From contig NZ_CP053452.2 of the NCBI RefSeq assembly GCF_013128195.2, forward strand, positions 4,712,001 through 4,776,000: a DNA stretch of 64,000 nucleotides, given 5' to 3'. Origin of the DNA: Frigoriglobus tundricola. GTDB lineage: Bacteria > Planctomycetota > Planctomycetia > Gemmatales > Gemmataceae. Of this stretch, positions 1 to 9,531 are shown in pieces (position 1 is the stretch's first letter; every line of letters starts with the position of its first letter). Below the pieces are notes generated by a model. The model was not told where the DNA came from and made no database searches. It was given only the letters and a program-made list of their open reading frames with translations. Position numbers and translations under genes: made by a program.

Positions 1-172
1 CGAGGCTCGGTGGGTCGGCAAAATCGGCCCGAACCGCCTGCGCCTCGGGCGGCAGCGTCGAGCCGTCCTTGGCGTCGCGGTACGCCGCCCGCACCGGCCC
101 GACCTTTTGCTCCAGCAACCCGCGCACCACCGCGCCGCCGACGGAGCCCGTGGCCCCGGTCACCAGAATCAT
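1..172 (-). CDS. NmrA-like NAD(P)-dependent epimerase/oxidoreductase, 5' part only
   Basis: Read on the minus strand the ATG at 172 opens a frame that runs off the window edge after about 57 codons. The protein begins MILVTGATGSVGGAVVRGLL, the glycine-rich TGATGxxG dinucleotide-binding loop of NmrA/extended short-chain dehydrogenases, followed by a beta-alpha-beta pattern and a conserved Asp (RADFADP) typical of the NmrA group. It is predicted to be a cytosolic NAD(P)H-binding oxidoreductase or redox sensor; the substrate cannot be told. It is divergent from the HxlR regulator at 332, a common pairing in which the regulator controls the oxidoreductase. Confidence 0.85.
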   Translation of the reverse strand, partial: MILVTGATGSVGGAVVRGLLEQKVGPVRAAYRDAKDGSTLPPEAQAVRADFADPPSL

Positions 173-260
173 GGGGCACCTTGTGTAAATTTCTGCTCAA
201 CGCCCGGCCCCCTCGCACCCGCGAGTGCCGAGCCGAGAGGGTCTTCCGTAAACGCCGCGG

Positions 261-266
261 TATACT
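261..266 (+). promoter_or_regulatory. candidate -10 element upstream of HxlR gene
   Basis: TATACT lies 65 bp before the HxlR start in the 159-bp divergent intergenic region and is the best -10-like hexamer there. The direct repeat GTAAACGC/CTAAACGC (from 248 and 265) overlaps it and could be an operator. No convincing -35 is visible. Confidence 0.25.
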
Positions 267-331
267 AAACGCGAGTCAATTCGGTGGGAAGGACGCACTT
301 TTTTGTAAGCCCCCGGTAGGCCCGGAGTGAC

Positions 332-712
332 ATGAAAGAGCACTACAACTGCCCGGTGCAGGCGACGATCAACGCGATCGCGGGGAAGTGGAAGGTCCAG
401 ATCGTGTGGCACCTGTCCTTCGGGACCTTGGGCTTTGCGCAACTCCGACGCAAGCTGAAGACAGTTTCAGAAAAGGTGTTAACCGCGCAATTGAGGCAGT
501 TGGAGTCCGACGGGATCGTGACCCGAACGGTCCGCGCCACCAACCCGCCGCACGTCGATTACGCCCTGACGGCCTCCGGCCGCGAGCTGGTCGCGCCCAT
601 GCAACAGCTATGTGATTGGGGGAGCAAACAATTCGGCATCAAAGGAACACTTCCTCAACCGAAAGGGCGCGTCGGCGCTCCGGCGGGGGTGAGGTGCGCC
701 GAAGACGAATAA
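332..712 (+). CDS. HxlR-family winged-helix transcriptional regulator
   Basis: 126 residues. It opens MKEHYNCPVQATINAIAGKW, the HxlR signature with the conserved N-terminal Cys just before the first helix, then the winged helix (FAQLRRKLKTVSEKVLTAQLRQLE) and the wing DGIVTRTV..PPHVDYALT. Family members (YodB, HypR, HxlR) act as cytosolic dimers, and several sense quinones, aldehydes or oxidants through that Cys. The C-terminal 20 residues are a low-complexity tail not expected in the family. The divergent NmrA-like gene is the likely target. Regulation of its own promoter is inferred from the arrangement only. Confidence 0.88.
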   Translation: MKEHYNCPVQATINAIAGKWKVQIVWHLSFGTLGFAQLRRKLKTVSEKVLTAQLRQLESDGIVTRTVRATNPPHVDYALTASGRELVAPMQQLCDWGSKQFGIKGTLPQPKGRVGAPAGVRCAEDE

Positions 713-773
713 CGCACCGGGGCGCCAGCGGCCCTTCCCGGACGGGGCCACGTACCGGGCGGGCGCGCGACCC

Positions 774-1178
774 TCACTCGTCCTCTTCCAGCGCCTCGCC
801 GAGAACGTCCTCGTTCACGTAGATCGGCACCCGGCTCGCCACCGCGACCGCGATCGCGTCGCTCGGGCGGCAGTCCACCTCGGTCAGCTCGCCGTCCTTG
901 CGGACGCGGAGCTTCGCGAAGTACGTGTGCTCCTTCAGGTCGCTGATGACGATGTCCTGGATCTCGCCGCCCAGTTGCTCGACGACGGAGATGATGAGGT
1001 CGTGCGTGAGCGGCCGCGGGGCCGCCAGCCCCTTCACGCGGCGGTCGATGCTGGTCGCCTCGAAGATGCCGATGACGATCGGGAAGTTGCGCTCGCCGTC
1101 CACTTCCTTCAGGATGACGATCTGGTGGTCGTCCAGCTCGCTGATGATGATCCGGCGGAGTTCCATCTGGATGGGCAT
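774..1178 (-). CDS. DUF151 / bifunctional nuclease family protein
   Basis: 134 residues covering a complete DUF151 (BFN) domain: the MELRRIIISELDDHQIVILKE start, the core FPIVIGIFEATSIDRRVKG, RPLTHDLIISVVEQLGG and the C-terminal DCRPSDAIAVAVASRVPIYV are all conserved. Plant and bacterial relatives have been described as bifunctional (RNase/DNase) nucleases, but the biochemical role in bacteria is poorly settled. The tail is short and acidic (EALEEDE), and the UVR domain found in some relatives is absent. It stands alone: convergent with the HxlR gene and divergent from the phosphatase gene at 1284. Confidence 0.85.
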   Translation of the reverse strand: MPIQMELRRIIISELDDHQIVILKEVDGERNFPIVIGIFEATSIDRRVKGLAAPRPLTHDLIISVVEQLGGEIQDIVISDLKEHTYFAKLRVRKDGELTEVDCRPSDAIAVAVASRVPIYVNEDVLGEALEEDE

Positions 1179-1283
1179 CGGCGTTTGGTATTTCGTGTTC
1201 GGCGTTGTGGGTTTACAGTTTGGGCGCGACCCGCGCGCCGACTATTCAAATAGTAAACGCGAACCACCGAACGCGAAACACGA

Positions 1284-2479
1284 ATGTCTCCCGCCACCGT
1301 CCTGCTGAGCAGCCCGCCCGATTCCACCGGCGACGAGTTACGGAAGCTGGTCGCGGCGGCCGGGTTCGTGGTCGCGGACCACCTGCTCGGCTCCCCGCCG
1401 GCCGTGGACTTCGGCCCGATCGTGACCGCCGTGATCGAGGTCGGGAGCCGCTCCGACGTGGCCGCGGCCCAGACGCGGCGGTGGCGGGCCGAACTCGGCG
1501 ACCAGTTCGTGCCGGTGCTGTGGGTCGTGCCCGCCGACAAGGGCGGCGGGGAACCGGGCGGTGCCCCCGATCAGCGGGTGGCCGGGCTGGACGCGGGCGC
1601 GGACGCGGTGCTGGCGCGCCCGGTCGATCCGGCGGTGTTCGTGGCACAGGTGCGGGGCGCTGGCCCGCGCGCAGGGCGCCGCGCGCGCGTGTGGCCGTTC
1701 GCGCGGGCGAGGCCCGGTTGCTGGGGGACCAGTTGCAGAAGGCGCTCGCCCAGCAGGCACGCGAACAGGAGATGGCCCGCCGGGTGCGCGGCACGTTCTT
1801 CCCGCGCTCGTTCCCCCAGGTCGGCGCGGCCCGGTTCCACGTGTGCTACCGGCCGCGGAGCCGGACCGGGGGCGACTTCCACGACGTGCGCCGGCTCGAC
1901 GAAAGCCACGTGGGATTCTTCGTGGGGGACGTGATCGGCACCGGCGCCGCGGCCGGGGGGCTGCTCGGCGTGTTCGTGCAACAATCGGCGGTGCTGAAAG
2001 AGATCACCGGGCAAAACTACCGGATCGTCCAGCCGGGCGAGGTGCTGACCGGCGTGAACCGGCAGTTGATCGGCCTCGGCGCAGAGGACCTGCCGCTCGT
2101 GGCGATGCTCACGGGCGTATTGAACGCGAAGACGGGTGCCATCGCGATCGCCCGCGCCGGATTGCCGGCAGCGGTCCACGTCCCCGCGAACGGTTCGCCC
2201 GGCGTATGGACGGTGCCCGGCCCCTTCCTCGGTACCGCCGACACCACGTACCAACCCTTTACGGGGACACTACTTCCGGGCGACCATTTGCTCATCGGCA
2301 CCGACGGCACGCGGCCCGACGGCGACCCCGGCCCCACCGGCAGCGAGCGACTGCTCGAAGCCGCCGCCAAGCACCGCGGCGCAACCGGAGCCGCGTTCGT
2401 GGACGCGGTCGCGCGGGAACTGCTCCAGTACGTGCGCCACGCCGACGACTTCACACTGCTGGGCGTGGAGATGGGGTGA
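1284..2479 (+). CDS. PP2C/SpoIIE-type phosphatase with N-terminal receiver-like domain, frameshifted
   Basis: The ATG at 1284 opens a frame encoding a receiver-like fold (VAGLDAGADAVLARPVDPAVF, about residues 1-120). From about 1660-1690 the reading continues in another frame as VAVRAGEARLLGDQLQKAL and a complete SpoIIE/PP2C phosphatase (RTGGDFHD, VGDVIGTGAAAG, GDHLLIGTDG, DDFTLLGVEMG) to 2479. One missing base in the GC-rich run joins the two into about 398 residues. The receiver part lacks an obvious phospho-acceptor Asp where VIEVG stands. Related proteins dephosphorylate anti-sigma antagonists; the nearest STAS protein here is far away (48567). Sequence error and genuine inactivation cannot be told apart. 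Confidence 0.7.
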
Positions 2480-2612
2480 CCTCCCCCCCGGCCCCCCTCC
2501 CTTCGGAGGAAGCGCGGAACGCGGAACTGGAGGGTGCCTTTGGTCTTCCACTCCGCGGACTGCGTTCCGCGTTCCGCGCTTCCTCCGAAGGGAGGGGGGC
2601 CGGGGGGGAGGT
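2479..2612. repeat. 48-bp perfect inverted repeat (family A, CCCTCCCTTC type)
   Basis: Arms 2479-2526 and 2565-2612 are exact reverse complements around a 38-bp spacer, and the left arm begins inside the stop codon of the phosphatase gene. Arms contain GGCCCCCCTCCCTTCGG and GCGCGGAACGCGGAA. Cognate copies with the CCTCCCT/AGGGAGG core lie at 26568-26702 and 57025-57163. It will form a strong terminator-like hairpin in RNA. Confidence 0.9.
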
Positions 2613-2684
2613 TCTTCAACCATTGTCGCGCTCTGGGCAAGCTCCTACGATAACTAGCCTAACCGTTACGCGCGGAGCAGAGTC

Positions 2685-2966
2685 ATGCAGAAGGGCATTC
2701 ACCCTAACTACCGTCCGGTCGTGTTCCAGGACGCGGCAGCCAATTTCGCCTTCCTCACCCAGTCGTGCGTCGAAACCGGCGACACGATCAAGTGGGAAGA
2801 CGGCAACGAGTACCCGCTTTACAAGCTGGAAATTTCCAGCGCCAGTCACCCGTTCTTCACGGGCAAAATGAAGCTGCTGGACACCACCGGCCGCGTCCAG
2901 AAGTTCAACGACAAGTACAAGAAGACCGGCTACAGCGGCGCGAAGAAGGGCGAGGCGAAAAAGTAA
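2685..2966 (+). CDS. rpmE2: 50S ribosomal protein L31, type B
   Basis: 93 residues beginning [16 protein letters not shown], which is the L31 signature, and containing the type B central part [11 protein letters not shown] followed by [12 protein letters not shown]. The zinc-binding Cys pairs of type A L31 are missing (only one Cys), so this is the zinc-independent form. The lysine-rich tail ([12 protein letters not shown]) is slightly extended. It acts on the large ribosomal subunit near the central protuberance, bridging to the small subunit. It lies 170 bp upstream of prfA on the same strand, an arrangement (L31 next to RF1) seen in many bacteria. Confidence 0.95.
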   Translation: MQKGIHPNYRPVVFQDAAANFAFLTQSCVETGDTIKWEDGNEYPLYKLEISSASHPFFTGKMKLLDTTGRVQKFNDKYKKTGYSGAKKGEAKK

Positions 2967-3136
2967 TCGCGTTTGTCGCGTTCGGTGGTGTTTCTCGAGT
3001 GGTTGACCACGACGACGGGTGTTCCGTGATGGGTGTGTCCAGGAACCGCGCCGCGTACGACCTGGGGCCGCTTTAGCGCCCCGGTTCGCGACCGCGTATT
3101 CCGGCACCACCCAACACCTTACCCCCGGCACCCTCC

Positions 3137-4216
3137 ATGTTTCCCGCTCTTGAGCAGAAGCTCGCGCGCTACAACGAACTCGAACAACAACTCTACGACC
3201 CCGATGTCGCGGGCGATCCGGCCAGGGTCGGTGCCATCGGCAAGGAGCGGGGCGCGCTCGCCAAGCAGGTCGAACCGTACATCGAGTACAAGCGCCTCTG
3301 CGCGGCCGTTGCCGACGCCGAAGCGATGGCCGCCGACCCGGACCTCAAGGCAATGGCCGATGAGGAACTGGCCGAACTGCGCCCGAAGCGCGACGCGCTG
3401 CACACGAAGATCGAAGAGCAACTCCTGATCGACCCCTCGGAAGATTTTTCACGGCTGATCGTTGAAATCCGCGCCGGGACCGGCGGCGACGAGGCCGCGC
3501 TGTTCGCGGGCAACCTGTACGAAATGTACACCCGCTACGCCCGCGAAAAGGGGTGGAAGGTCGAAGAAATTGCGGCCAGCCCCGGCGACGCGGGCGGGTT
3601 CAAGGAAGTCAGCTTCGGCGTGTCCGGCGACGACGTGTACCAGTACCTCCGCTACGAGTCCGGCGGGCACCGGGTCCAGCGCGTGCCGGCGACGGAAACG
3701 CAGGGCCGCATTCACACCTCCGCCGCGACAGTTGCCGTGCTGCCGGAGCCGGAAGAGGCGCAGGTCGTCATCAACGAGGCCGCGGACATCGAGTGGGAGC
3801 GGATGCGGGCCGGCGGGGCCGGCGGCCAGCACGTCAACAAGACCGAGTCGGCCGTCCGCATCTGGTACAAGAAGGGCACACCGGAAGAGATGGAAGTGAA
3901 GTGCCAGGACGGGCGGAGCCAGGGGAAGAACTACGAGCAGGCGATGCGTATTCTGCGGTCGCGGCTGTTCGAGCGGCAGCAGGAGAAGCTGCACCGGGAG
4001 CGGTCGGACATGCGGAAGTCGCTGATCGGTACCGGCGACCGGAACGCCCGCATCCGCACGTACAACTTCCCGCAGAACCGGTGCTCGGACCACCGCATCG
4101 AGTTCACGGCGTACAAGCTCGACGCGATCATGGCGGGCGACCTGGACCAGATGATCCAGCCGATGCGCGACCACGTCCGGAAAGAGAAGCTGTCCGCGGC
4201 GGGCCAGGCGGGGTGA
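3137..4216 (+). CDS. prfA: peptide chain release factor 1
   Basis: 359 residues, the usual length for RF1. The PAT tripeptide that reads UAA/UAG is at 184-186 (RVPATETQGRIHTS), which separates it from RF2 (SPF). The catalytic GGQ loop is at 229-231 (AGGAGGQHVNKTESAVRI), with the Gln that is methylated by PrmC. The N-terminal coiled region and the C-terminal NFPQNRCSDHRIEF are conserved. It hydrolyses peptidyl-tRNA on the ribosome at stop codons. prmC is not adjacent, although it often follows prfA; the next gene starts 3 bp downstream and is unrelated. Confidence 0.97.
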   Translation: MFPALEQKLARYNELEQQLYDPDVAGDPARVGAIGKERGALAKQVEPYIEYKRLCAAVADAEAMAADPDLKAMADEELAELRPKRDALHTKIEEQLLIDPSEDFSRLIVEIRAGTGGDEAALFAGNLYEMYTRYAREKGWKVEEIAASPGDAGGFKEVSFGVSGDDVYQYLRYESGGHRVQRVPATETQGRIHTSAATVAVLPEPEEAQVVINEAADIEWERMRAGGAGGQHVNKTESAVRIWYKKGTPEEMEVKCQDGRSQGKNYEQAMRILRSRLFERQQEKLHRERSDMRKSLIGTGDRNARIRTYNFPQNRCSDHRIEFTAYKLDAIMAGDLDQMIQPMRDHVRKEKLSAAGQAG

Positions 4217-4219
4217 CCG

Positions 4220-4907
4220 GTGGCAGAGCCGTTGCGTCCGCGCTCCGACCACGAACTCTACGCCTTCTTCCGCGAGCGCGTGGAGATGAGTTCCCGCGAT
4301 CACGACCGGCGTGAAACGGCCCGCCTCTACAACCGCCCCGAGCGATACGGGGCCGAGGCGCGGTATTGGACGATTGCGGGCGGCGAACCGCGACAGATGC
4401 GGTGCTATGGCACCGAATGCGGCTTCCGCATCCACCACCCGGAAACGCTCTACCACGGCGGTTATGAGTGGATCGACCCTCTCAATGCGGTTTTCGTTCG
4501 CGAATACCGGCGGCGACGGGTGCCACTTCAGTTTCGTAGCGCTTCCGGGCCAGCACCGGATCGAGGAGCGTCCGGTGGTGAGGACCGCTCCAGCCGGGGC
4601 GGGAGGCTGCACCCGCGAGTCGGCAAATGTGCTCGTCGGGGAGACCCTCTGGGAGTTCCTGGGCCTCGGCCTACGAACCGGGTTCTTCGTTCTCGAAATG
4701 CTGCCGTGCCGTCTGGACGGGTTCCTGGCCGAGTACCCGGACCGCGATCCGCTGCCGACGGCAGGTGATACGCACCAGCCCGAACTTCACGCACTGGCGG
4801 AACAGTTCGGGCTGGTGGGGTGGGGCCGCGGGGCCATCCGGCCGCGACTGGCCGAGCTGCGCGAGCGATACTTTCCGCAGTTGGTGTTCGGTCCGGACAT
4901 AACCTGA
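4220..4907 (+). CDS. unknown protein with TGGDGCHFSF motif, frameshifted
   Basis: The start ATG... follows the prfA stop by 3 bp (GTGGCAGAGCC context, first in-frame ATG-equivalent at 4220), so it is probably translationally coupled. The first part (ELYAFFRERVEMSSRDH ... HPETLYHGGYEWIDPLNAVFV) continues in the +1 frame from about 4500 as ANTGGDGCHFSFVALPGQ ... VLVGETLWEFLGLGLRTGFF to 4907. Removing one base in TTCGTTCGCGAA restores about 228 residues. The TGGDG.HFSF motif recurs in uncharacterised bacterial proteins, but I cannot name a function. It may be a real frameshift or a sequencing slip. Confidence 0.6.
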
Positions 4908-4964
4908 ACCGATGGCGAGCCAACCGATTAGGCGTCAGCCACCTTTCACCCCGCTGATTTCAAA

Positions 4965-5285
4965 TCAGCGTTCCAAAGTGGAGATCACGGAGAGGTGCGG
5001 GCCGTCGCTGGTCATGGTCAATTGGTAGTCGATTATCATCCGCTTGTTGGCGGCAAAATAGGTGGTCTTCCGCTTGATCAGGTCCATCATAACAGCCAGG
5101 AAATCGTCTCGTGCGTCAGGCGGGAGAGTTGCCGCCGTGCGGTCCAGCAGATCCGCCCGCTCACGAGGGGACGCGATGGCCGCGTTCCGAGCGATCAGAG
5201 CGACGGAGACCAGCTTCTTGAGCTGGTCTCCGGTTTTCCAGTGGTCCTTGTAAGGTTCGATAAAGTCCCACACCACCTCGGACAT
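4965..5285 (-). CDS. hypothetical protein, uncertain N-terminus
   Basis: 106 residues from the ATG at 5285 (MSEVVWDFIEPYKDHWKTGDQL), mostly alpha-helical, soluble, without a recognised domain. The frame stays open upstream to about 5450 and there encodes a Lys/Gln-rich stretch followed by PPPEAPLVLIEPRGEVK, which reads like protein, but this part has no ATG, GTG or TTG. Either the true start has been lost by mutation or frameshift, or translation begins at 5285 and the upstream match is accidental. No function proposed. Confidence 0.55.
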   Translation of the reverse strand: MSEVVWDFIEPYKDHWKTGDQLKKLVSVALIARNAAIASPRERADLLDRTAATLPPDARDDFLAVMMDLIKRKTTYFAANKRMIIDYQLTMTSDGPHLSVISTLER

Positions 5286-5739
5286 CTTGACTTCACCGCG
5301 CGGCTCAATGAGAACCAGGGGCGCCTCGGGTGGTGGATCGTTTTTAGCGAATCGGTTCTTCAGTGCCTTCTTTTTCTTTGCTTGCTTCTTTTGTTCTTGC
5401 GATCGCCCACGGTCAACCCTCTCGTATCGGCAGCGTCGGGCCGGCTCTCACCCGCTAACCTATCCGCTCCTCGGCCGTTGCTCAACCAGTGTCCGGCCGC
5501 CGATTGAAAGGCTCTGTTTGGACAAAACAAACTAGTTGATAATCAAGTCAAAGCGGCACAAGTCATAAAGTCGAAAACCTGGACCCGCTCCGGTCGTTGC
5601 CTCTACGACCGGCGACTACGACTTGAGACGGCACCGGGCCAACCCGCGACGCGCGCCCGCGGCTTGGCCGTCGATTGTCGCGCGCCGCAGCGAAGGTGAG
5701 CGGATTGCCCTGTCGGACGACCGGATCGAAGCGGCCGGC
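5286..5739. other. intergenic region without a clear gene
   Basis: Contains the possible upstream extension of the 4965-5285 gene (to about 5450) and an inverted repeat at 5559-5625. Nothing else supportable is seen on either strand. Confidence 0.5.
5559..5625. repeat. inverted repeat, family C (CAAGTCrTAAAGTC)
   Basis: Left arm CAAGTCATAAAGTCG (5559-5573) and right arm CGACTACGACTTG (5613-5625), enclosing GGACCCGCTCCGGTC. The same arm sequence and the reverse complement of the inner segment occur at 41141-41178, so this is a dispersed element rather than a chance hairpin. Confidence 0.65.
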
Positions 5740-6117
5740 TCACTTGGCTGTCACCCGGACAAACGACCGCTCGGTGCCCTTATCGTCGATGGTGACCAGT
5801 TCCGTGTCGGTCAGCTTGGTGACGCTCCGGTTCGATTTCTCCTCCTGATCGCCCAGCTTCATCGTCATCTCGATTTTGTTCCCGCTGACCTTGTAGGTGC
5901 CATCGGCCGTGAGCGCCTTGCCGTCCCCGGTGGTCAGGGTGAACTTCGCCTTGCCGTCCTTCATGATCTCCAGCACCACCGATCCGTCCTTCTTCTCTGT
6001 CCGCTCCCACTTCCCGACCAACTTGTCGGGGTCGATTTTCTCGACCTTTTTGTCGTCCGCCCCGGCCTGTAAGCCGAAGGCGAGCACGAGGACCGCCAGA
6101 AGAACGCGCAGGTTCAT
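5740..6117 (-). CDS. small secreted protein, TIGR03066/TIGR03067-like planctomycete paralog family
   Basis: 125 residues with a signal peptide (MNLRVLLAVLVLAFGLQAGA) and a lipocalin-like beta-rich body: KLVGKWERTEKKDG, LEIMKDGKAKFTL, DGTYKVSGNKIEMTMKL, RSVTKLTDTELVTIDDKG. The order GKW... / DGTYKV.GN.. / L..TELV matches the small repeated families described from Gemmata obscuriglobus. Predicted to be exported to the periplasm or surface; no biochemical role is known. It stands alone, followed on the same strand by no partner gene. Confidence 0.75.
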   Translation of the reverse strand: MNLRVLLAVLVLAFGLQAGADDKKVEKIDPDKLVGKWERTEKKDGSVVLEIMKDGKAKFTLTTGDGKALTADGTYKVSGNKIEMTMKLGDQEEKSNRSVTKLTDTELVTIDDKGTERSFVRVTAK

Positions 6118-6272
6118 GGGAAGCTCCGGTGAAACGAGTCCATCAGGGCATACCCGTGAACTCGGTTACTGTCCACTGCGCCTTCGATGTGTCAGGCGGC
6201 TGATTGAATGACGACGGTGCGAGCTGCGAACGTTGGCGCTGGGAGCGCGGCACCTGTTCGTTCGGGGGGTAA

Positions 6273-6345
6273 TGGCCCCGGAGGGAGTCGAACCCCCGTT
6301 TCGTGGTTGTCACCCACGCGTCGTAAGCCGTTGGACCACGAGGCC
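6273..6345 (-). tRNA. tRNA-Val (anticodon GAC)
   Basis: Read on the minus strand: acceptor GGCCTCG (6345-6339) pairs with CGGGGCC (6280-6274), D-arm GTC...GAC, anticodon stem CGTGG/CCACG with loop GTGACAA giving anticodon GAC, four-base variable region, T-arm GGGGG-TTCGACT-CCCTC, discriminator A. Length 73 nt; CCA is not encoded (ATT follows). GAC reads the valine codons GTC/GTT. Fold was done by hand. Confidence 0.92.
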
Positions 6346-6542
6346 GCGATCCGATCATTGGAGAGGACGCGCGGCCGCAGGCACAGGTTCGCGAGCAGTG
6401 TCAGGTTGCTTTCACGGACCGTCCGTTCCACCTCCGCTGCGCCATCGGCGGGCTCATGTGGCGCGGCAGCGCGTGCGAGGTGTCGTCCCGGCCCGGTTTC
6501 TACAATACCCCCACTTCACTCTCCTCCGCAGGAACCTTCGAG

Positions 6543-8081
<1,539 letters not shown>

Positions 8082-8090
8082 CCAGCGCGA

Positions 8091-8202
8091 AGTGCGGAGC
8101 GCGGAGTTCAGACCGGAGAATGAAGAACGCGGAGCGAAAGACCGAAAACCAGAATCGGCTCTGAGTATTCGGTGTTTCACTCCGCGTTCCGCGTTCCGCA
8201 CT
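8091..8202. repeat. degenerate inverted repeat (GCGGAGCGCGGAG type)
   Basis: AGTGCGGAGCGCGGAGT (8091-8107) and ACTCCGCGTTCCGCGTTCCGCACT (8179-8202) form imperfect arms. The GCGGAACGCGGA words resemble the inner half of the repeat at 2479-2612. Confidence 0.6.
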
Positions 8203-8218
8203 CCGCGCTCAAAAAACA

Positions 8219-8250
8219 CCGCCCGGCGGTACGGGGATACCACCGGGCGG
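8219..8250 (+). terminator. hairpin downstream of fumC
   Basis: CCGCCCGGCGGTA (8219-8231) and TACCACCGGGCGG (8238-8250) pair with one mismatch around a 6-nt loop. There is no T-run after it; it lies 137 bp past the fumC stop. Confidence 0.55.
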
Positions 8251-8474
8251 CCGGGAGATCGACCCACACGGGGTGCGATCTTGCTCCTAGCGTAATCACA
8301 TTCTGCCATCGGATCAATGGTCCGGCACGTTTTTTCCTACCGGCCGAACGTGACACCCACATCTGTTGAGCGCGGCAAGAAAATCCGTGCCCGCCACAAC
8401 TCTGCTGGCACTTGGGCCGTCTTGAGTGAATCGGGGACACCCGATTCGCCCCTCAACATATCGGAGTTCGTTGT

Positions 8475-9380
8475 ATGCGTCGGTATTTACTGGCCGCGAG
8501 CTTTGCCGCGGCCGCGGTCGCGATCGTGGCCGATCCGGCTGGTGCCCTCATGATAGCCGTTCCGCAGCCCGGCCACCTCGCGATCACCTCTCCGGTCGTG
8601 GTGACCGGGAAGGTCACCTCGATCGCGACCGACACGGTCGAGGCGGCGTCACCGTTCGCCGGCGCCAAGGACAAGCTGAAGTACAAGATCGCGACCGTGA
8701 AGATCGATACCGGCCTGTCCGGCATTGATGGCACGAAGGTGAAGGAGATCAAGGTTGGGTTCGTTCCGCCGCCGGACCCGAACGCCAAACAGCCCGGCCT
8801 TCGCCCCGGCCTTCGCCCCGGCCGCCGCCCGCCGGAACTGAAGGAGGGGCAAGAGGCGATCTTCTTCCTCGCCAAGCACCCGACCGCCGACTTTTACGTC
8901 ATCCCCGGTATCAGCGCCCCCTTTGACATCAGCACCCCCGAGGGGAAGAAGACCCTCGAAGACGTCAAGAAGGTGGCGGCGACGCTGGCCGACCCGATGA
9001 AGGGGCTGAAGAGCGACAAGGCCGACGTGCGGGCCGAAACCGCTGCCGTCCTGGTGACGAAGTACCGCGCCTACCCGGCGTTCGGCGGCGAGATCGAAGA
9101 GGTCGCGCTCCCGGCCGATGAGAGCAAGCTCATCCTGAGGGCCCTCGCCGAAGGCAACTGGCAGGCCGCCCGCATCGGCGGGGCGCCGAACCCGTTCATG
9201 GCGTTCAACCAGCTCGGCCTGAACGAAAAGGACGGCTGGGTTCCGCCGATCATCGTGAACGTCCCCGGTCAGCCCGGCCCCGATTACACGGTCGTCATGA
9301 AGGACGCGTTCGGCAAGTGGCTCGAAGGCCCGGGCAAGGATTACAAGATCAAGAAGGTCGTACCCCAGGCGGCCAAGTAA
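8475..9380 (+). CDS. secreted protein of unknown function (tandem paralog 1)
   Basis: 301 residues with a signal peptide (MRRYLLAASFAAAAVAIVADPAGA). The mature part has a beta-rich region (VVVTGKVTSIATDTVEA ... KLKYKIATVKIDTGLSG ... IKVGFVPPPDPN), a short RPGLRPGLRPGRRPP proline/arginine repeat, then a helical half with KSDKADVRAETAAVLVTKYR and LPADESKLILRALAEGNW. The next gene is a clear paralog with the same order of blocks. The arrangement VxGKVT...YKIAxxKxxTGL suggests an exported carbohydrate- or protein-binding module, but no named domain is recognised. It probably resides in the periplasm. Confidence 0.8.
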   Translation: MRRYLLAASFAAAAVAIVADPAGALMIAVPQPGHLAITSPVVVTGKVTSIATDTVEAASPFAGAKDKLKYKIATVKIDTGLSGIDGTKVKEIKVGFVPPPDPNAKQPGLRPGLRPGRRPPELKEGQEAIFFLAKHPTADFYVIPGISAPFDISTPEGKKTLEDVKKVAATLADPMKGLKSDKADVRAETAAVLVTKYRAYPAFGGEIEEVALPADESKLILRALAEGNWQAARIGGAPNPFMAFNQLGLNEKDGWVPPIIVNVPGQPGPDYTVVMKDAFGKWLEGPGKDYKIKKVVPQAAK

Positions 9381-9531
9381 CGCGGGAGGCCCGAACCGCG
9401 GCCGGGTGCGGACGGCCGATCGATCGGACCACACGTTTTGTCCGATCTGCGCCTTCTGCGTTCGTCCGCGGCGCTTTCTGTTTTTGCTCCCCGCTCCGTT
9501 CCTAATCTCGCTATTCGATTCAGGAGACTTC

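Noticed and set aside
8475-8500. Cold-shock or riboswitch-like leader before the secreted protein gene
   Set aside because: No conserved aptamer sequence or stem architecture can be recognised in the 224 bp after the fumC hairpin.
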